64,000 nt of DNA from Micromonospora sp. MA102. Its GTDB lineage: Bacteria; Actinomycetota; Actinomycetes; Mycobacteriales; Micromonosporaceae. The position numbers were made by a program, and so were the translations under genes. The stretch covers positions 94,292-158,291 of the forward strand of contig NZ_JAMWEG010000014.1 of assembly GCF_025460765.1 (NCBI RefSeq), read 5' to 3'. The notes under the pieces were generated by a model. The model made no database searches, had not been told where the DNA came from, and worked only from the letters and a program-made list of their open reading frames with translations. Positions 7,041-15,795 of this stretch are shown here, piece by piece. How positions within the stretch are numbered: the first letter of the stretch is position 1; every line of letters starts with the position of its first letter.

Positions 7041-9658
7041 TGTCGAACTCCCCCTTCATCGCGCGGCAGGTACATCTCGGTGGTCTCCTCGGCCTCCGCC
7101 CGCCGCACCCCGCTGTAGTAGCGCGAGAGCATGCCGCCGACCGCCTCCGGGTCCGGCTCCGCACGCCCGGAACGGTTCGCGGCGGCGGGCTGGGCGACCG
7201 CGGAGAGCTGGGCCATCGGTACGCGTACCGGCAGCCCTCGCTCGTTGGTGCCTCCGGTGACCGGCGTCGTGGCGGGCGGCGGTGTCACACCGAGCACCGC
7301 GGCCGACGGGCCCTGGCGGCTGAACCAGCCACCGCCGGCCGGCGACCCGGCCGCCGGGGCGAGCACGTCCTCGGCCCGGCCCGGCACGGGCCGCGGCATG
7401 GGCACGGACGCGCCGGGCCCGGCGGCGGGACGGCCCCGCTGCGCCGCCTCCGTGGCGGGCGGCGACGCGCCGAGCGGAAGCCCGGTCAGCGGCGACACCG
7501 GCAGCTCCGCCGGTGGCCCCGGCGGGCGGCGTCCCGCCACCGGCAGCTCAGCGGTCGGCGTGCCGAGCCGGGCGGCGCCGGGCGTCAGGCGGGACGCGGC
7601 GGCCACCTGACTGGTCAGCATCCGTGGCGCGGCGGGCTGGTCCAGCCCCGGCGCGGGCGCCACGGCCAGCAGCTCGGCCGGGATCCGGACCCGGGCGACC
7701 AGGCCCTCCTGACCGCCCCGCAGCCGCACCCGCACGCCGTGCCGGGCACCCAGGTGGCTCACCACGAACAGGCCCATCCGCTCGGAGGCGGCCACGTCGG
7801 CCGCCGGCGGCTCGGCCAGGACAGCGTTCGCCTCGGCCAGCGCGGCCGGGCTCATCCCGAGCCCCTGGTCGACGATCTCCACGAACGCGCCCGGGCCCTC
7901 CGCGCCGGCGACGACCCGCACCACGGTGTCCGGCCGGGAGAAGGCGGTGGCGTTCTCCAGCAGCTCGGCGAAGAGGTGCACGAGGTCGCCCACCGCGTGC
8001 CCGACGACGTGCAGGTCGGAGCGGGAGTCGTGGCGCACCCGCTGGTACTGCTCGATCTCCGCGCTGGCCGCGAGCAGCACCGCGCCGAGGCCGACCGGCC
8101 GGTTCCACCGCCGGCTGGACTCGGTGCCGGCGAGCACCAGCAGGCTCTCGTCGTTGCGGCGCATCCGGGCGGCGAGGTGGTCGAGCTTGAACAGGTTCTC
8201 CAGCTGGTCCGGGTCGCTCTCCTCGCGTTCCAGCTCGTCGAGGAGTTCGAGCTGCCGCTCGACCAGCACCTGGCTGCGCCGCGCCAGGTTCACGAACATG
8301 GCGTTGACGTTGCGCCGCATCATCGCCTGCTCGACCGCGACGTCGACGGCGCTGCGGTGCACCGCCACGAACGCCTCGGCCAGCTCGCCGATCTCGTCCT
8401 GCGAGTCCACCACGGCCGGCGGCACGTCGATCGCGGCCACCGGGCGGTCCACGGCCCGCAGCCGGTCGAGGGTGTGCGGCAGCTCCACCTGGGCGATCCG
8501 CAGCGCCTGGCCGCGCAGCTGCCGCATCGAGCGGGCCACCGACCGGCCGACCAGCAACGAGATCAGCACGGCCACCAGGAGCACGCCGACGATGCCGCCG
8601 GCCACCAGCAGGGTGTCGCGCAGCTGCCGGGCGCTGGCGTCGTCGGCCTGGCGTACGGCGTCGTCGAGGACGCCGGCCTCCAGCTGCCGGAGCAGCTCCT
8701 GCCGCTGCTCGCTGGCCGCCCACCACTGCGTCGCCGGCAGCACCGCCGGCTCGGCGGTCCCGCTGGGCAGGGTCTGCTCCTCCAACCGTGCGGCCGAGAC
8801 GAAGGCCGCGTCCACCGACGTCTCGTCGTAGCGGCGGACCTGGTCGGCGGTCGCGGCGACCCGGAACGCGCCCAGCGCGGTGAGCTGCTGGGCGCGCAGG
8901 TCGGTCAGCGAGACCTGGTCGTCCGCCTCGTAGCGGCCGGCGCGGGCGGCGGCGTACAGCTCGGCCCGGATCCGCGAGGACAGCTCCTTGACCCGGGAGA
9001 GCTGCACGTACCGCAGCACGGCGTTGGTCAGCGCCCGCTGGTCGTCGCCGGGCGACGGCTCGGCCAGCAGATTGAGCAGGGCGGCGATGGCCCGGTGGTA
9101 GTTGCTCAGCACGGTGTCGCTGGACAGCACGGCGGGCGGCACGGCGGCGCGGATGTAGACGACCTGGTCGTAGGCCTCCAGCACCTCGGAGTAGGCCACC
9201 CGCCAGGCGGCGTCGGCGTCGGCGAGGGGCTCGGCCGCGGCGCGCAGGTCGGCCATCGCCCGGTCGGAGGCGTCCTGGAGCGGCTTGAGCGCGGCGACCG
9301 CCGCGTCCCGGTCGGCGCTGCCGCCGGCCCTGCGCAGCGCGGCCAGCTCCCCGGCGGAGCGGTCCCGCTCCTGCTGGAGCCGGTCCACCGCGGTGCTGAT
9401 CTGCCGGCCGATGCCGACCTGCTGGGCGAAGTCGCTCAGCGCGGTGGTCTGCCCGACCAGCCCTCGCGTCTGCACGCCGGCGAGCACCAGGAACGCCACC
9501 GAGGGCAGCACCAGCACGGTGGCGAGCTTCGTGCCCATCCGCCAGTGCCGCAACCGGAAGCGCGAGCGCCGCCGCCGGTGCGGCGCCACCCGGTCCTCGG
9601 ACGGGCTCCGGCGCGGCTGCGGCGCCACGCCGCGAGCCGGGTCGGGACCTGCGCCCAC
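7037..9658 (-). CDS. Conservon-type sensor histidine kinase with nitrate/nitrite-sensing-like domain (CvnA-like)
   Basis: An 873-residue membrane sensor. The GTG at 9658 was chosen because GAGGAGGAG lies just upstream; an ATG at 9712 has no ribosome site. After a basic N-terminus come transmembrane helix 1 (about 42-62), a large extracytoplasmic helical domain of the NIT type, transmembrane helix 2 (about 348-370) and a HAMP-like linker. The kinase core has the phosphoacceptor-like LDHLAARMRRN, the N box (AELLENATAF) and the G boxes DQGLGMSP and LFVVSHLGARHG. The last ~200 residues are low-complexity, rich in Pro, Ala and Gly. It is co-transcribed with the roadblock gene. Conservon kinases often lack a response regulator and signal through the roadblock/GTPase partners; no response regulator is encoded here. 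Confidence 0.88.
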   Translation of the reverse strand: MGAGPDPARGVAPQPRRSPSEDRVAPHRRRRSRFRLRHWRMGTKLATVLVLPSVAFLVLAGVQTRGLVGQTTALSDFAQQVGIGRQISTAVDRLQQERDRSAGELAALRRAGGSADRDAAVAALKPLQDASDRAMADLRAAAEPLADADAAWRVAYSEVLEAYDQVVYIRAAVPPAVLSSDTVLSNYHRAIAALLNLLAEPSPGDDQRALTNAVLRYVQLSRVKELSSRIRAELYAAARAGRYEADDQVSLTDLRAQQLTALGAFRVAATADQVRRYDETSVDAAFVSAARLEEQTLPSGTAEPAVLPATQWWAASEQRQELLRQLEAGVLDDAVRQADDASARQLRDTLLVAGGIVGVLLVAVLISLLVGRSVARSMRQLRGQALRIAQVELPHTLDRLRAVDRPVAAIDVPPAVVDSQDEIGELAEAFVAVHRSAVDVAVEQAMMRRNVNAMFVNLARRSQVLVERQLELLDELEREESDPDQLENLFKLDHLAARMRRNDESLLVLAGTESSRRWNRPVGLGAVLLAASAEIEQYQRVRHDSRSDLHVVGHAVGDLVHLFAELLENATAFSRPDTVVRVVAGAEGPGAFVEIVDQGLGMSPAALAEANAVLAEPPAADVAASERMGLFVVSHLGARHGVRVRLRGGQEGLVARVRIPAELLAVAPAPGLDQPAAPRMLTSQVAAASRLTPGAARLGTPTAELPVAGRRPPGPPAELPVSPLTGLPLGASPPATEAAQRGRPAAGPGASVPMPRPVPGRAEDVLAPAAGSPAGGGWFSRQGPSAAVLGVTPPPATTPVTGGTNERGLPVRVPMAQLSAVAQPAAANRSGRAEPDPEAVGGMLSRYYSGVRRAEAEETTEMYLPRDEGGVRQ

Positions 9659-9768
9659 GCTCTCCTCCTCGGGTCCCCCTCGGCTCCACCGGAACGGGGA
9701 GCGGAATCCCATCCAACCAGGCCGGCGGGCGGTGTCAAACGGTGCGGCCGGCGGCACGAACAGGACGG

Positions 9769-11172
9769 TCAGCGCGGTGGGCGGGCGGCTACGGTGTTCG
9801 GCTCGTCCCGGTGGTCCGTCCGGCCGATGCCGCCCACCCCCGCCGCCTCGGCGATCCGGCCGAGCGCCACCAGCGCGGCCCCGGTCGCGCCGATCTCCGG
9901 GTTGCGCTGGTGCAGCACCGGACGAGGGGCGAGCGCGTCGACGAACGCCGCCCGCCACCAGGGCGAGGCGGCCATCGCGCCCCCGCCGAGCACCACCTCG
10001 GCCGGTTCGCCCGCACCGGCCTCAAGCAGGGCCAGGTCGTCGGCCATCAGCCGACACAGCTCGGTCATCAGGACGGCCAGGATGTCGACCGCCGTGGTGC
10101 CGAAGCTCAGGCCGCGCAGCTCCCCGGAGCCGGCCGGGGCCAGGCCGGGCGGCCGGTCCCCGCCCAGCCGCGGGTTGGCCCGCAGGGCCAGGTTCGTGCC
10201 GGCCCGGCCCAGCGCGGCCTCCAGCTCGGCGCCGGACGGCAGCCGCAGCTCGCGGGCCGCCCACGCGAACAGGTTTCCCCCGCTGGAGTACGCCGCCCCG
10301 GTCACCACGTGCTCGTGGTCGACCCGGTAGCGCCAGAGCTCCTCGGGCAGGGGCGGCAGCGGCGCCCCTGCCGGCAGGGCCTGGACGAGGCGTACGGCGG
10401 CCGAGGTGCCGACGGTGACCGCGGCCCGGGAGCCGTCGACGCAGCCGGAGCCCACGTTGGACGCCGCGCCGTCGCCGACCGGTGCGGCCCAGCGGGCGTC
10501 GGCGAGCTGCGGCCAGCGCTGGGCGTGCTCGGCGCGGAGCCGGCCGCGCCACCGCTGCGGGGCCAACGCCGGAAGCTCCTCGGGGCGTACGCCGGCCAGC
10601 TCGCACGCTTCGGCGTCCCACTCCAGCAGGCGCAGGTCGAGCAGCCCGGTACCGGAGGCCATCGACACGGACATCGGCGCCTCGTCGAGCAGCTCGCCGA
10701 GGGCGTACTCGACGAGCCCGCCGAAGCGGGCGACCGCGCTGCCGCAGTGCTCCCGCACCCAGGGCAGCCGCATGGTCCAGTAGCAGCGGTGCCACCAGGC
10801 GCCGGTGCGGTGGTGGAAGGCGTCCGGATCGGTCGGGCCGACCGCGCCGGCGACGGGCTCCGGCCGGGTGTCCATCCAGGTGAGCACCGGGCCCAGCGGG
10901 GTGCCGTCGGGGCCGAGCGGCAGCACCGAGTGCCACTGTGCCGAGGTGGCGACCAGCTCGACGTCCCGCAGGTGCCCGCCGGCGGCCAGCTCGTCCAGGC
11001 ACTCCGCGAGGCAGGCCAGGTAGCGGGGCCCGTCCAGTACGCCGCTGCCGTCGTCCCCCGTCACCAGGTGCACCTTCCGGCGGGCCAGCGCGCCGGGGCG
11101 CGGGACGGCGTCCCCGTCCAGCACGAGCCCGCGCACCGACGAGGTGCCCAGGTCCAGAGCGAGAATGTCCAT
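9769..11172 (-). CDS. FGGY family carbohydrate kinase
   Basis: A 467-residue sugar kinase of the FGGY family, which phosphorylates sugars or polyols such as gluconate, xylulose or glycerol. The N-terminal phosphate loop ALDLGTSSVRG, the substrate-region motif WMDTRP, the second-domain ATP motif AVTVGTSAAVR and the C-terminal GGGAMAASPWW are all present. The overall pattern is closest to gluconokinase-like members, but the substrate cannot be read from the sequence. The gene diverges from the tryptophan attenuator and follows no sugar transporter, so context does not narrow the substrate. The ATG has no strong ribosome site. Confidence 0.85.
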   Translation of the reverse strand: MDILALDLGTSSVRGLVLDGDAVPRPGALARRKVHLVTGDDGSGVLDGPRYLACLAECLDELAAGGHLRDVELVATSAQWHSVLPLGPDGTPLGPVLTWMDTRPEPVAGAVGPTDPDAFHHRTGAWWHRCYWTMRLPWVREHCGSAVARFGGLVEYALGELLDEAPMSVSMASGTGLLDLRLLEWDAEACELAGVRPEELPALAPQRWRGRLRAEHAQRWPQLADARWAAPVGDGAASNVGSGCVDGSRAAVTVGTSAAVRLVQALPAGAPLPPLPEELWRYRVDHEHVVTGAAYSSGGNLFAWAARELRLPSGAELEAALGRAGTNLALRANPRLGGDRPPGLAPAGSGELRGLSFGTTAVDILAVLMTELCRLMADDLALLEAGAGEPAEVVLGGGAMAASPWWRAAFVDALAPRPVLHQRNPEIGATGAALVALGRIAEAAGVGGIGRTDHRDEPNTVAARPPR

Positions 11173-11264
11173 CGCGGGTCAACCTACCCGCCGGGAGCGG
11201 CGGCGAAGCCAAGATCGGCCGGGCCGGGCGCGGCGATCGGGTTCCCCGGGCACCCGCGCTCGCG

Positions 11265-11270
11265 TACAGT
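11265..11270 (+). promoter_or_regulatory. Probable -10 element of the trp leader transcript
   Basis: TACAGT lies 7 nt before the leader-peptide ATG at 11278. This spacing places transcription start at or within a base or two of the ATG, so the leader peptide would be read from a leaderless transcript. No good -35 is visible. Confidence 0.5.
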
Positions 11271-11277
11271 GATCGTC

Positions 11278-11337
11278 ATGCCCGCGCACCTGACCTGCTG
11301 GTGGCCCGCCGACCCGGCGGCCCACCCCCGCGCGTAG
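11278..11337 (+). CDS. trpL: Tryptophan leader peptide
   Basis: A 19-residue open frame, MPAHLTCWWPADPAAHPRA, with tandem Trp codons at 11299-11304 and a TAG stop at 11335-11337, placed 95 nt before the anthranilate synthase gene. It resembles the known Streptomyces venezuelae trpEG leader peptide in size, in the Trp run and in the Pro-Ala-Ala-His ending. Ribosome stalling at the two Trp codons when charged tRNA-Trp is scarce would switch the downstream RNA fold. Confidence 0.85.
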   Translation: MPAHLTCWWPADPAAHPRA

Positions 11338-11370
11338 CTTCCCCACGCGGCCGCCCGACGAGGCGGCCGC
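11306..11370 (+). promoter_or_regulatory. Transcription attenuator of the anthranilate synthase gene
   Basis: All elements of a classical attenuator can be seen. Hairpin 1:2 pairs 11306-11311 with 11315-11320 (CCGCCG/CGGCGG). The antiterminator 2:3 pairs 11316-11322 (GGCGGCC) with 11349-11355 (GGCCGCC). The terminator 3:4 pairs 11347-11355 with 11362-11370 (9 bp, 6-nt loop) and is followed by a pyrimidine-rich run. A ribosome paused at the Trp codons (11299-11304) would cover segment 1 and free segment 2 to form the antiterminator, allowing expression when tryptophan is low. Confidence 0.85.
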
Positions 11371-11432
11371 CGGTCTCTCCCCGGCATCCCGGGTCGCCCC
11401 GCCGGCGGCCTCCGGCCCACCGAGGAGACCCG

Positions 11433-13352
11433 ATGCCCCGCCCGCACGACCCGCTCGCCGCCATCGCGGCGGGCCGCGACCCCGGCCCGTTCGCGCTCGT
11501 CCGCCGCGAGGGCGCCGACCACGTCGACCTGTTCACCGGTCCGGTACGCACGGCCGACCGGCTCGCCGACCTCCCGCTGCCCGACGGCGGCCCCGGGCCG
11601 CGCACCCTGGCCCTGGTCCCCTACCGGCAGATCGCCGAGCGCGGCTTCGCCTGCGTGGACGACGGCCTGCCGCTGGAGTACCTGCTGGTCGCCGAGCACC
11701 GGCAACTTTCGCTCGACGCGGTGCTGGCGGTCCTGCCCGACGCGCCGGTGGTGACCCGCGACGCCGCCTTCGACATCTCCGACGCCGAGTACGCCGACAC
11801 CGTGGGCCGGGTGCTGCGCGACGAGATCGGCCGGGGCGAGGGCGCCAACTTCGTCATCCACCGCACCCTGCGGGCCACCGTCGAGGGCGCGCCGCTGGTG
11901 GCCGCCCTGGCGGCGCTGCGCCGGCTGCTGCTGCGCGAGCGGGGCGCGTACTGGACGTTCGTGGTGCACACCGGCAGCCGCACCCTGGTCGGGGCGAGCC
12001 CGGAGCGGCACGTCAGCGTGGACGACGGCCTGGTCATGATGAACCCGATCAGCGGCACGTTCCGGCACACCGGCGCGGCGGCCGACCGGGACGCCCTGCT
12101 GCGCTTCCTCCACGACCCCAAGGAGGTCGAGGAGCTGTACATGGTGCTCGACGAGGAGCTGAAGATGATGGCCACCGTCGCCGAGCACGGCGGTCAGGTG
12201 GTCGGGCCGTACCTGAAGGAGATGGCGCACCTCGCGCACACCGAGTACCTGCTGGCCGGGCGGGGTTCGCTGGATGTCCGGGAGGTGCTGCGGGAGACCA
12301 TGTTCGCCCCCACGGTCACCGGTAGCCCGATGGAGAACGCCTGCCGGGTGATCGCCCGGCACGAGCGGACCGGCCGGCGGTACTACGCCGGCGTGCTCGC
12401 CCTGCTCGGCCGCGACGAGCAGGGCCGGCAGACCCTCGACGCGCCGATCCTGATCCGCACCGCCGAGCTCTCCCCCGACGGCGAGCTGCGGGTGCCGGTC
12501 GGGGCGACCCTGGTCCGGCACTCCACGGCCGAGGACGAGGTGGCCGAGACGCACGCCAAGGCGGCCGGGGTGCTGGCCGCGCTCGGCCTCGGTCCGGACG
12601 CACCGGCCCGCGGCGCCGGGCCCGCGCCGCGGTACGCCGACGACCCGGAGGTGCGTGCCGCGCTGGCCGCCCGGAACATCCCGCTGGCCCGGTTCTGGCT
12701 GGACCAGCGCGTGCCGGGGGCGACCGCGCTGCCGGGCCTGGCCGGCCGCCGCGCGTTGATCGTGGACGGTGAGGACACCTTCACCGGGATGCTCGCCCAC
12801 CAGCTCGGCGCGCTCGGCCTCGCGGTGACCCGGCGGGACTGGCCCGACGCCGGCCCGGTCGACGGGTACGACCTCGTGGTGGTCGGCCCCGGCCCGGGCG
12901 ACCCCGAGGACCTCGCCGAACCGAAGATGGCGAGCATGCGGGCGCTGCTGGCGGAGCTGCTCGCGGCCGGGCGGCCGACGCTGGCGGTCTGCCTCGGCCA
13001 CCAGTTGCTCGCCGGGCTGCTCGGGCTGCCGCTGCACCGGCGCGACGCCCCCTACCAGGGGCTGCCGCGGGACGTGCCGGTGTTCGGCGCGACCCGCCGC
13101 GTCGGCTTCTACTCCAGCTTCACGGCCCGGGCCGGCGCCGACCGGATCGGCACCGCGTACGGCCCGGTGGAGCTGGCCCGGGACCCGGCCGACGGTGCGG
13201 TGCACGCGCTGCGCGGGCCGGGCTTCGCCGGGGTGCAGTTCCACCCGGAGTCGGTGCTCAGCCGGGACGGCATGGCGGTCCTGGCGGACCTGCTCGGGCA
13301 CCTGCTGGCCCACCCGGCGCTGACCGGGCATGGACCGGCGGATCGGGGGTAG
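11433..13352 (+). CDS. trpEG: Fused anthranilate synthase (TrpE-TrpG type)
   Basis: A 639-residue fusion of a chorismate-binding component I domain (about 1-415) and a class I glutamine amidotransferase domain (about 445-635). It would convert chorismate and glutamine to anthranilate, the first step of tryptophan synthesis. Domain 1 carries the signatures NPISGTFRHTG and FAPTVTGSPMENACRVI. The amidotransferase triad is C520 in AVCLGHQ and H604 and E606 in FHPES. ATG 11433 follows GAGGAG. Fusions of this length also include PhzE, which makes aminodeoxyisochorismate for phenazines; the tryptophan attenuator directly upstream and the absence of other phz genes favour the tryptophan role. A hairpin follows the stop. 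Confidence 0.9.
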   Translation: MPRPHDPLAAIAAGRDPGPFALVRREGADHVDLFTGPVRTADRLADLPLPDGGPGPRTLALVPYRQIAERGFACVDDGLPLEYLLVAEHRQLSLDAVLAVLPDAPVVTRDAAFDISDAEYADTVGRVLRDEIGRGEGANFVIHRTLRATVEGAPLVAALAALRRLLLRERGAYWTFVVHTGSRTLVGASPERHVSVDDGLVMMNPISGTFRHTGAAADRDALLRFLHDPKEVEELYMVLDEELKMMATVAEHGGQVVGPYLKEMAHLAHTEYLLAGRGSLDVREVLRETMFAPTVTGSPMENACRVIARHERTGRRYYAGVLALLGRDEQGRQTLDAPILIRTAELSPDGELRVPVGATLVRHSTAEDEVAETHAKAAGVLAALGLGPDAPARGAGPAPRYADDPEVRAALAARNIPLARFWLDQRVPGATALPGLAGRRALIVDGEDTFTGMLAHQLGALGLAVTRRDWPDAGPVDGYDLVVVGPGPGDPEDLAEPKMASMRALLAELLAAGRPTLAVCLGHQLLAGLLGLPLHRRDAPYQGLPRDVPVFGATRRVGFYSSFTARAGADRIGTAYGPVELARDPADGAVHALRGPGFAGVQFHPESVLSRDGMAVLADLLGHLLAHPALTGHGPADRG

Positions 13353-13359
13353 GGCGAGG

Positions 13360-13409
13360 GTGACCGGTGGTCCGGACGGGTCGAGAGCCCCCGCCCGGCC
13401 ACCGGTCAC
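13360..13409. terminator. Bidirectional terminator between trpEG and wrbA
   Basis: Perfect 11-bp stem (GTGACCGGTGG at 13360-13370 with 13399-13409) with a 28-nt loop, between two convergent genes. Confidence 0.65.
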
Positions 13410-13422
13410 CTCGTGCCGAGGG

Positions 13423-14040
13423 TCAGCCGGCCAGGCCCTTCTTGAGCGCGGCACCCATCTGCACCGCCCGCTTCGCGGTCAACGCGGTGGCGCCGAGGGC
13501 CATGTGGTCCGGCGCGATCTCACCGTTGTTGCTGGTGTGCGAGGCGCCGTACGGGTTTCCGGCGACGAACTGGCTGGGATCGGTGTAGCCGGGGGTGACC
13601 ACGACGCCGCCCCAGTGGTAGAAGATCGTGAACAGCGAGAGCAGGGTGGACTCCTGACCGCCGTGCGAGGTGGCGGTCGAGGTGAAGCCGCTGTAGACCT
13701 TGTCGGCCAGCGCGCCCTGCGCCCAGAGCGGGCCGGTGGTGTCGATGAACTGCTTGAGCTGGGCGGCGATCATGCCGTAGCGGGTGGGCGAACCCATGAT
13801 CACGACGTCGGCCCAGGAGAGGTCGTCCGGCTGCGCCTCCATCACGTCCTGTGTCTCCAGGCGGTGCGCCTGCCAGCCCGAGTTGGAGCGGATCGCCTCG
13901 TCCGGCGCCAGCTCACGTACCTTGCGCAGGCGTACCTCGGCTCCGGCCTCCCCGGCGGCCTCGACCGCCGCCTGCGCCATCTGGTAGGTGATGCCGGTCG
14001 CGCTGTAATAGATCACCGCGACCTTGACCTGGCCATCCAT
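13423..14040 (-). CDS. wrbA: WrbA-type NAD(P)H:quinone oxidoreductase
   Basis: A 205-residue flavodoxin-like protein of the WrbA family, which reduces quinones by two electrons with FMN and NAD(P)H in the cytoplasm. The N-terminal FMN phosphate-binding region VIYYSATGITYQMAQ, the family motif MGSPTRYGMIAAQLKQFIDTTGPLW and the block GGQESTLLSLFTIFYHWGG are all conserved. The length is normal for the family. The ATG at 14040 has GAGGAAACG upstream. It is probably transcribed alone and ends at the shared hairpin with trpEG. Confidence 0.95.
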   Translation of the reverse strand: MDGQVKVAVIYYSATGITYQMAQAAVEAAGEAGAEVRLRKVRELAPDEAIRSNSGWQAHRLETQDVMEAQPDDLSWADVVIMGSPTRYGMIAAQLKQFIDTTGPLWAQGALADKVYSGFTSTATSHGGQESTLLSLFTIFYHWGGVVVTPGYTDPSQFVAGNPYGASHTSNNGEIAPDHMALGATALTAKRAVQMGAALKKGLAG

Positions 14041-14231
14041 CAGACGTTTCCTCCTCGGTGTCGGGTCAGCTTCGGCGACTACCCGGTGGTTGCGCCGTCA
14101 AACGGCGGATGCGGGCGGGGCGGCGATCAGCGCGTCCGCCGACCGGCCCTGCTCCCGCGGCACCGCCTACTGAGCGGCATCGATACCTTGCCGCGGCTCA
14201 AGATTTGCGCAAGTTCCGATGGAAACCGCTT

Positions 14232-14253
14232 CCCCGGGTCGCGCCGCCCGGGG
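14232..14253. terminator. Hairpin in the wrbA-DUF4190-like gap
   Basis: Perfect 7-bp stem CCCCGGG / CCCGGGG with an 8-nt loop, 117 nt beyond the stop of the leftward gene at 14370. The gap 14041-14369 otherwise holds nothing recognisable. Confidence 0.4.
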
Positions 14254-14369
14254 ATCCTGGTCCCACCGGTGCCGGCGTACCGCCGCCGCCCCGCACCGGG
14301 AGCCTGAACGGGGGATCGCGCTCCGCCGGCAACGTGGCTGGCGTAGCGCGATCAGGGGTGCTCCCGCGC

Positions 14370-14765
14370 TCAGTCGTTGAGCTTGTCCCGCAGGTCGGTC
14401 ACCCGCTTCTCCAGCCGGTCCACCGCCTGCTCGTTGTTCACGAACGTGCTGATGCCGGCGGCGAGAGCCAACCCGAGCAGCACCGCCAGGATGCTGAGCA
14501 CCAGGCCCCCGATGGCCACCCCGCGCCCGGTGACGCCGGGACGCCGGCTCATCCGCAGCCCGACGATGCCCAGGATGATGCCGATGATCCCGAGCAGCAG
14601 CCCCACCGACGCCAGGATCGCGGTGAGCACGCTGAGCAGGCCGGCCACGCCGAAGACCAGCGAAAAGGTGGCCGCCGCGCTGGTCTTCGCCCCGCCGGAC
14701 GGGCCCGCCGGCCGGGCGGTGGTGGCCCGCCCGGCCCCCCGGGCCGGTTCACTGGACGCTGTCAT
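14370..14765 (-). CDS. Small DUF4190-like membrane protein with C-terminal coiled coil
   Basis: A 131-residue protein of unknown role. A polar N-terminus of about 35 residues is followed by two long hydrophobic segments separated by the basic loop GLRMSRRPGVTGRG, the layout of DUF4190-type proteins. After the second helix a short charged segment (NEQAVDRLEKRVTDLRDKLND) has a heptad pattern and probably forms a coiled coil outside or inside the membrane. ATG 14765 follows GAGG at 8 nt; longer starts add low-complexity sequence. It diverges from a PRC-barrel gene, which is also likely envelope- or stress-related. Confidence 0.65.
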   Translation of the reverse strand: MTASSEPARGAGRATTARPAGPSGGAKTSAAATFSLVFGVAGLLSVLTAILASVGLLLGIIGIILGIVGLRMSRRPGVTGRGVAIGGLVLSILAVLLGLALAAGISTFVNNEQAVDRLEKRVTDLRDKLND

Positions 14766-14953
14766 CACCCACACCTCGCATTCCTCGCATCGATTTCCCG
14801 ACGCCGCATCCCCGCTCCGGCCGCGCTCATTCCTCGCGACCGGGGTCGTTACGGGCACCACTGCCCCTCCTCCTCCTATTCGTCCCGGTTCCGGGGAATG
14901 CCGGGCCCGTCGCCGGGGACCCGGGTGGTGACCCACGAGAGGAAGGACGAACC

Positions 14954-15682
14954 ATGCGACTGACGGAGCAGCAGGTCCGCTCGCTGTACGGGCAGGACGT
15001 CCAGGACCGCTCGGGCGCGAAGATCGGCAGCGTGGGCCAGGTCTGGGCCGATCCCAGCGGCGAGGCGACCTGGGTCAGCGTGAAGACCGGGGTGATGGGC
15101 CACCACGAGTCGATGGCTCCGCTCCAGGCGGCACGGATGCCGCAGGACGGGCAGCTTCAGGTGCCGTACGACAAGGCGACCGTGCGCAGCGCTCCCAGCG
15201 TGGAGACCGGCACCGACCAACCCCTCGGCGCCGACCAGCTCACCCAGCTCTACCGGCACTACCAGCTCGGGGAGCAGGCCGGGCAGCCGCCGCAGCGGAT
15301 GCCGGGCGCGCCGGAGGTGGTCCGGTCCGAGGAGCGCCTGCGAGTCGGCACCGAGAGCGAGCCGGCGGGCGCCGCGCGGCTGAGCAAGCGCGTGGTCACC
15401 GAGAACGTGCAGACGAGCGTGCCGGTCGAGCACGACGAGGTGACAGTCGTCCACGAGCCGGTCGGCGAGGCCGACCGGGACGCCGTCCGGGCCGGCATCG
15501 GCGAGGAGCAGCGCGAGATGGAGCTGCGCGCCGAGCACCCGGTGGTCGCCAAGGAGCAGGTCCCGGTCGAGCGGGTCCGGCTGACCAAGGACGAGGTCGT
15601 CGAGGAGCAGCCGGTCAACGCGCAGGTCCGCCGGGAGCTGGTGGACGCCGACGTGCCGGAGCGGGCACGCCGCAAGCGCTGA
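14954..15682 (+). CDS. PRC-barrel and DUF2382 (YsnF-like) stress-associated protein
   Basis: A 242-residue soluble protein. The N-terminal ~85 residues form a PRC-barrel-like domain (LYGQDVQDRSGAKIGSVGQVW). After a Gln- and Pro-rich linker, residues ~130-240 match the DUF2382/YsnF C-terminal domain, with the family pattern LSKRVVTENVQTSVPVEHDE and HPVVAKEQVPVERVRL. Such proteins are common in desiccation- and general-stress regulons of actinobacteria; the molecular function is not known. The ATG follows AGGAAGGA. The gene ends before a strong hairpin. Confidence 0.82.
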   Translation: MRLTEQQVRSLYGQDVQDRSGAKIGSVGQVWADPSGEATWVSVKTGVMGHHESMAPLQAARMPQDGQLQVPYDKATVRSAPSVETGTDQPLGADQLTQLYRHYQLGEQAGQPPQRMPGAPEVVRSEERLRVGTESEPAGAARLSKRVVTENVQTSVPVEHDEVTVVHEPVGEADRDAVRAGIGEEQREMELRAEHPVVAKEQVPVERVRLTKDEVVEEQPVNAQVRRELVDADVPERARRKR

Positions 15683-15694
15683 CCCGACGGCATC

Positions 15695-15726
15695 CCGGAC
15701 GGGTGGGCCACGGCCCGCCCGTCCGG
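15695..15726 (+). terminator. Terminator after the PRC-barrel gene
   Basis: 15-bp stem (CCGGACGGGTGGGCC at 15695-15709 with 15712-15726, one G-T wobble) with a minimal loop, then a pyrimidine-rich tail. Confidence 0.75.
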
Positions 15727-15795
15727 TCGTCCCTCTTCCAGACTCGTCACACCCGCGTCCTACGCTGACCGTCCACCGACGACGGGAGCACCCAC

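Noticed and set aside
7016..10330. 1,104-codon plus-strand frame across the sensor kinase and FGGY kinase
   Set aside because: It crosses two real minus-strand genes and has low-complexity Arg/Pro/Ala/His composition with no recognisable motif.
11433..13352. PhzE of a phenazine cluster
   Set aside because: The domain layout fits, but there are no phzB/D/F/G-like genes nearby and a tryptophan leader peptide with attenuator lies directly upstream.
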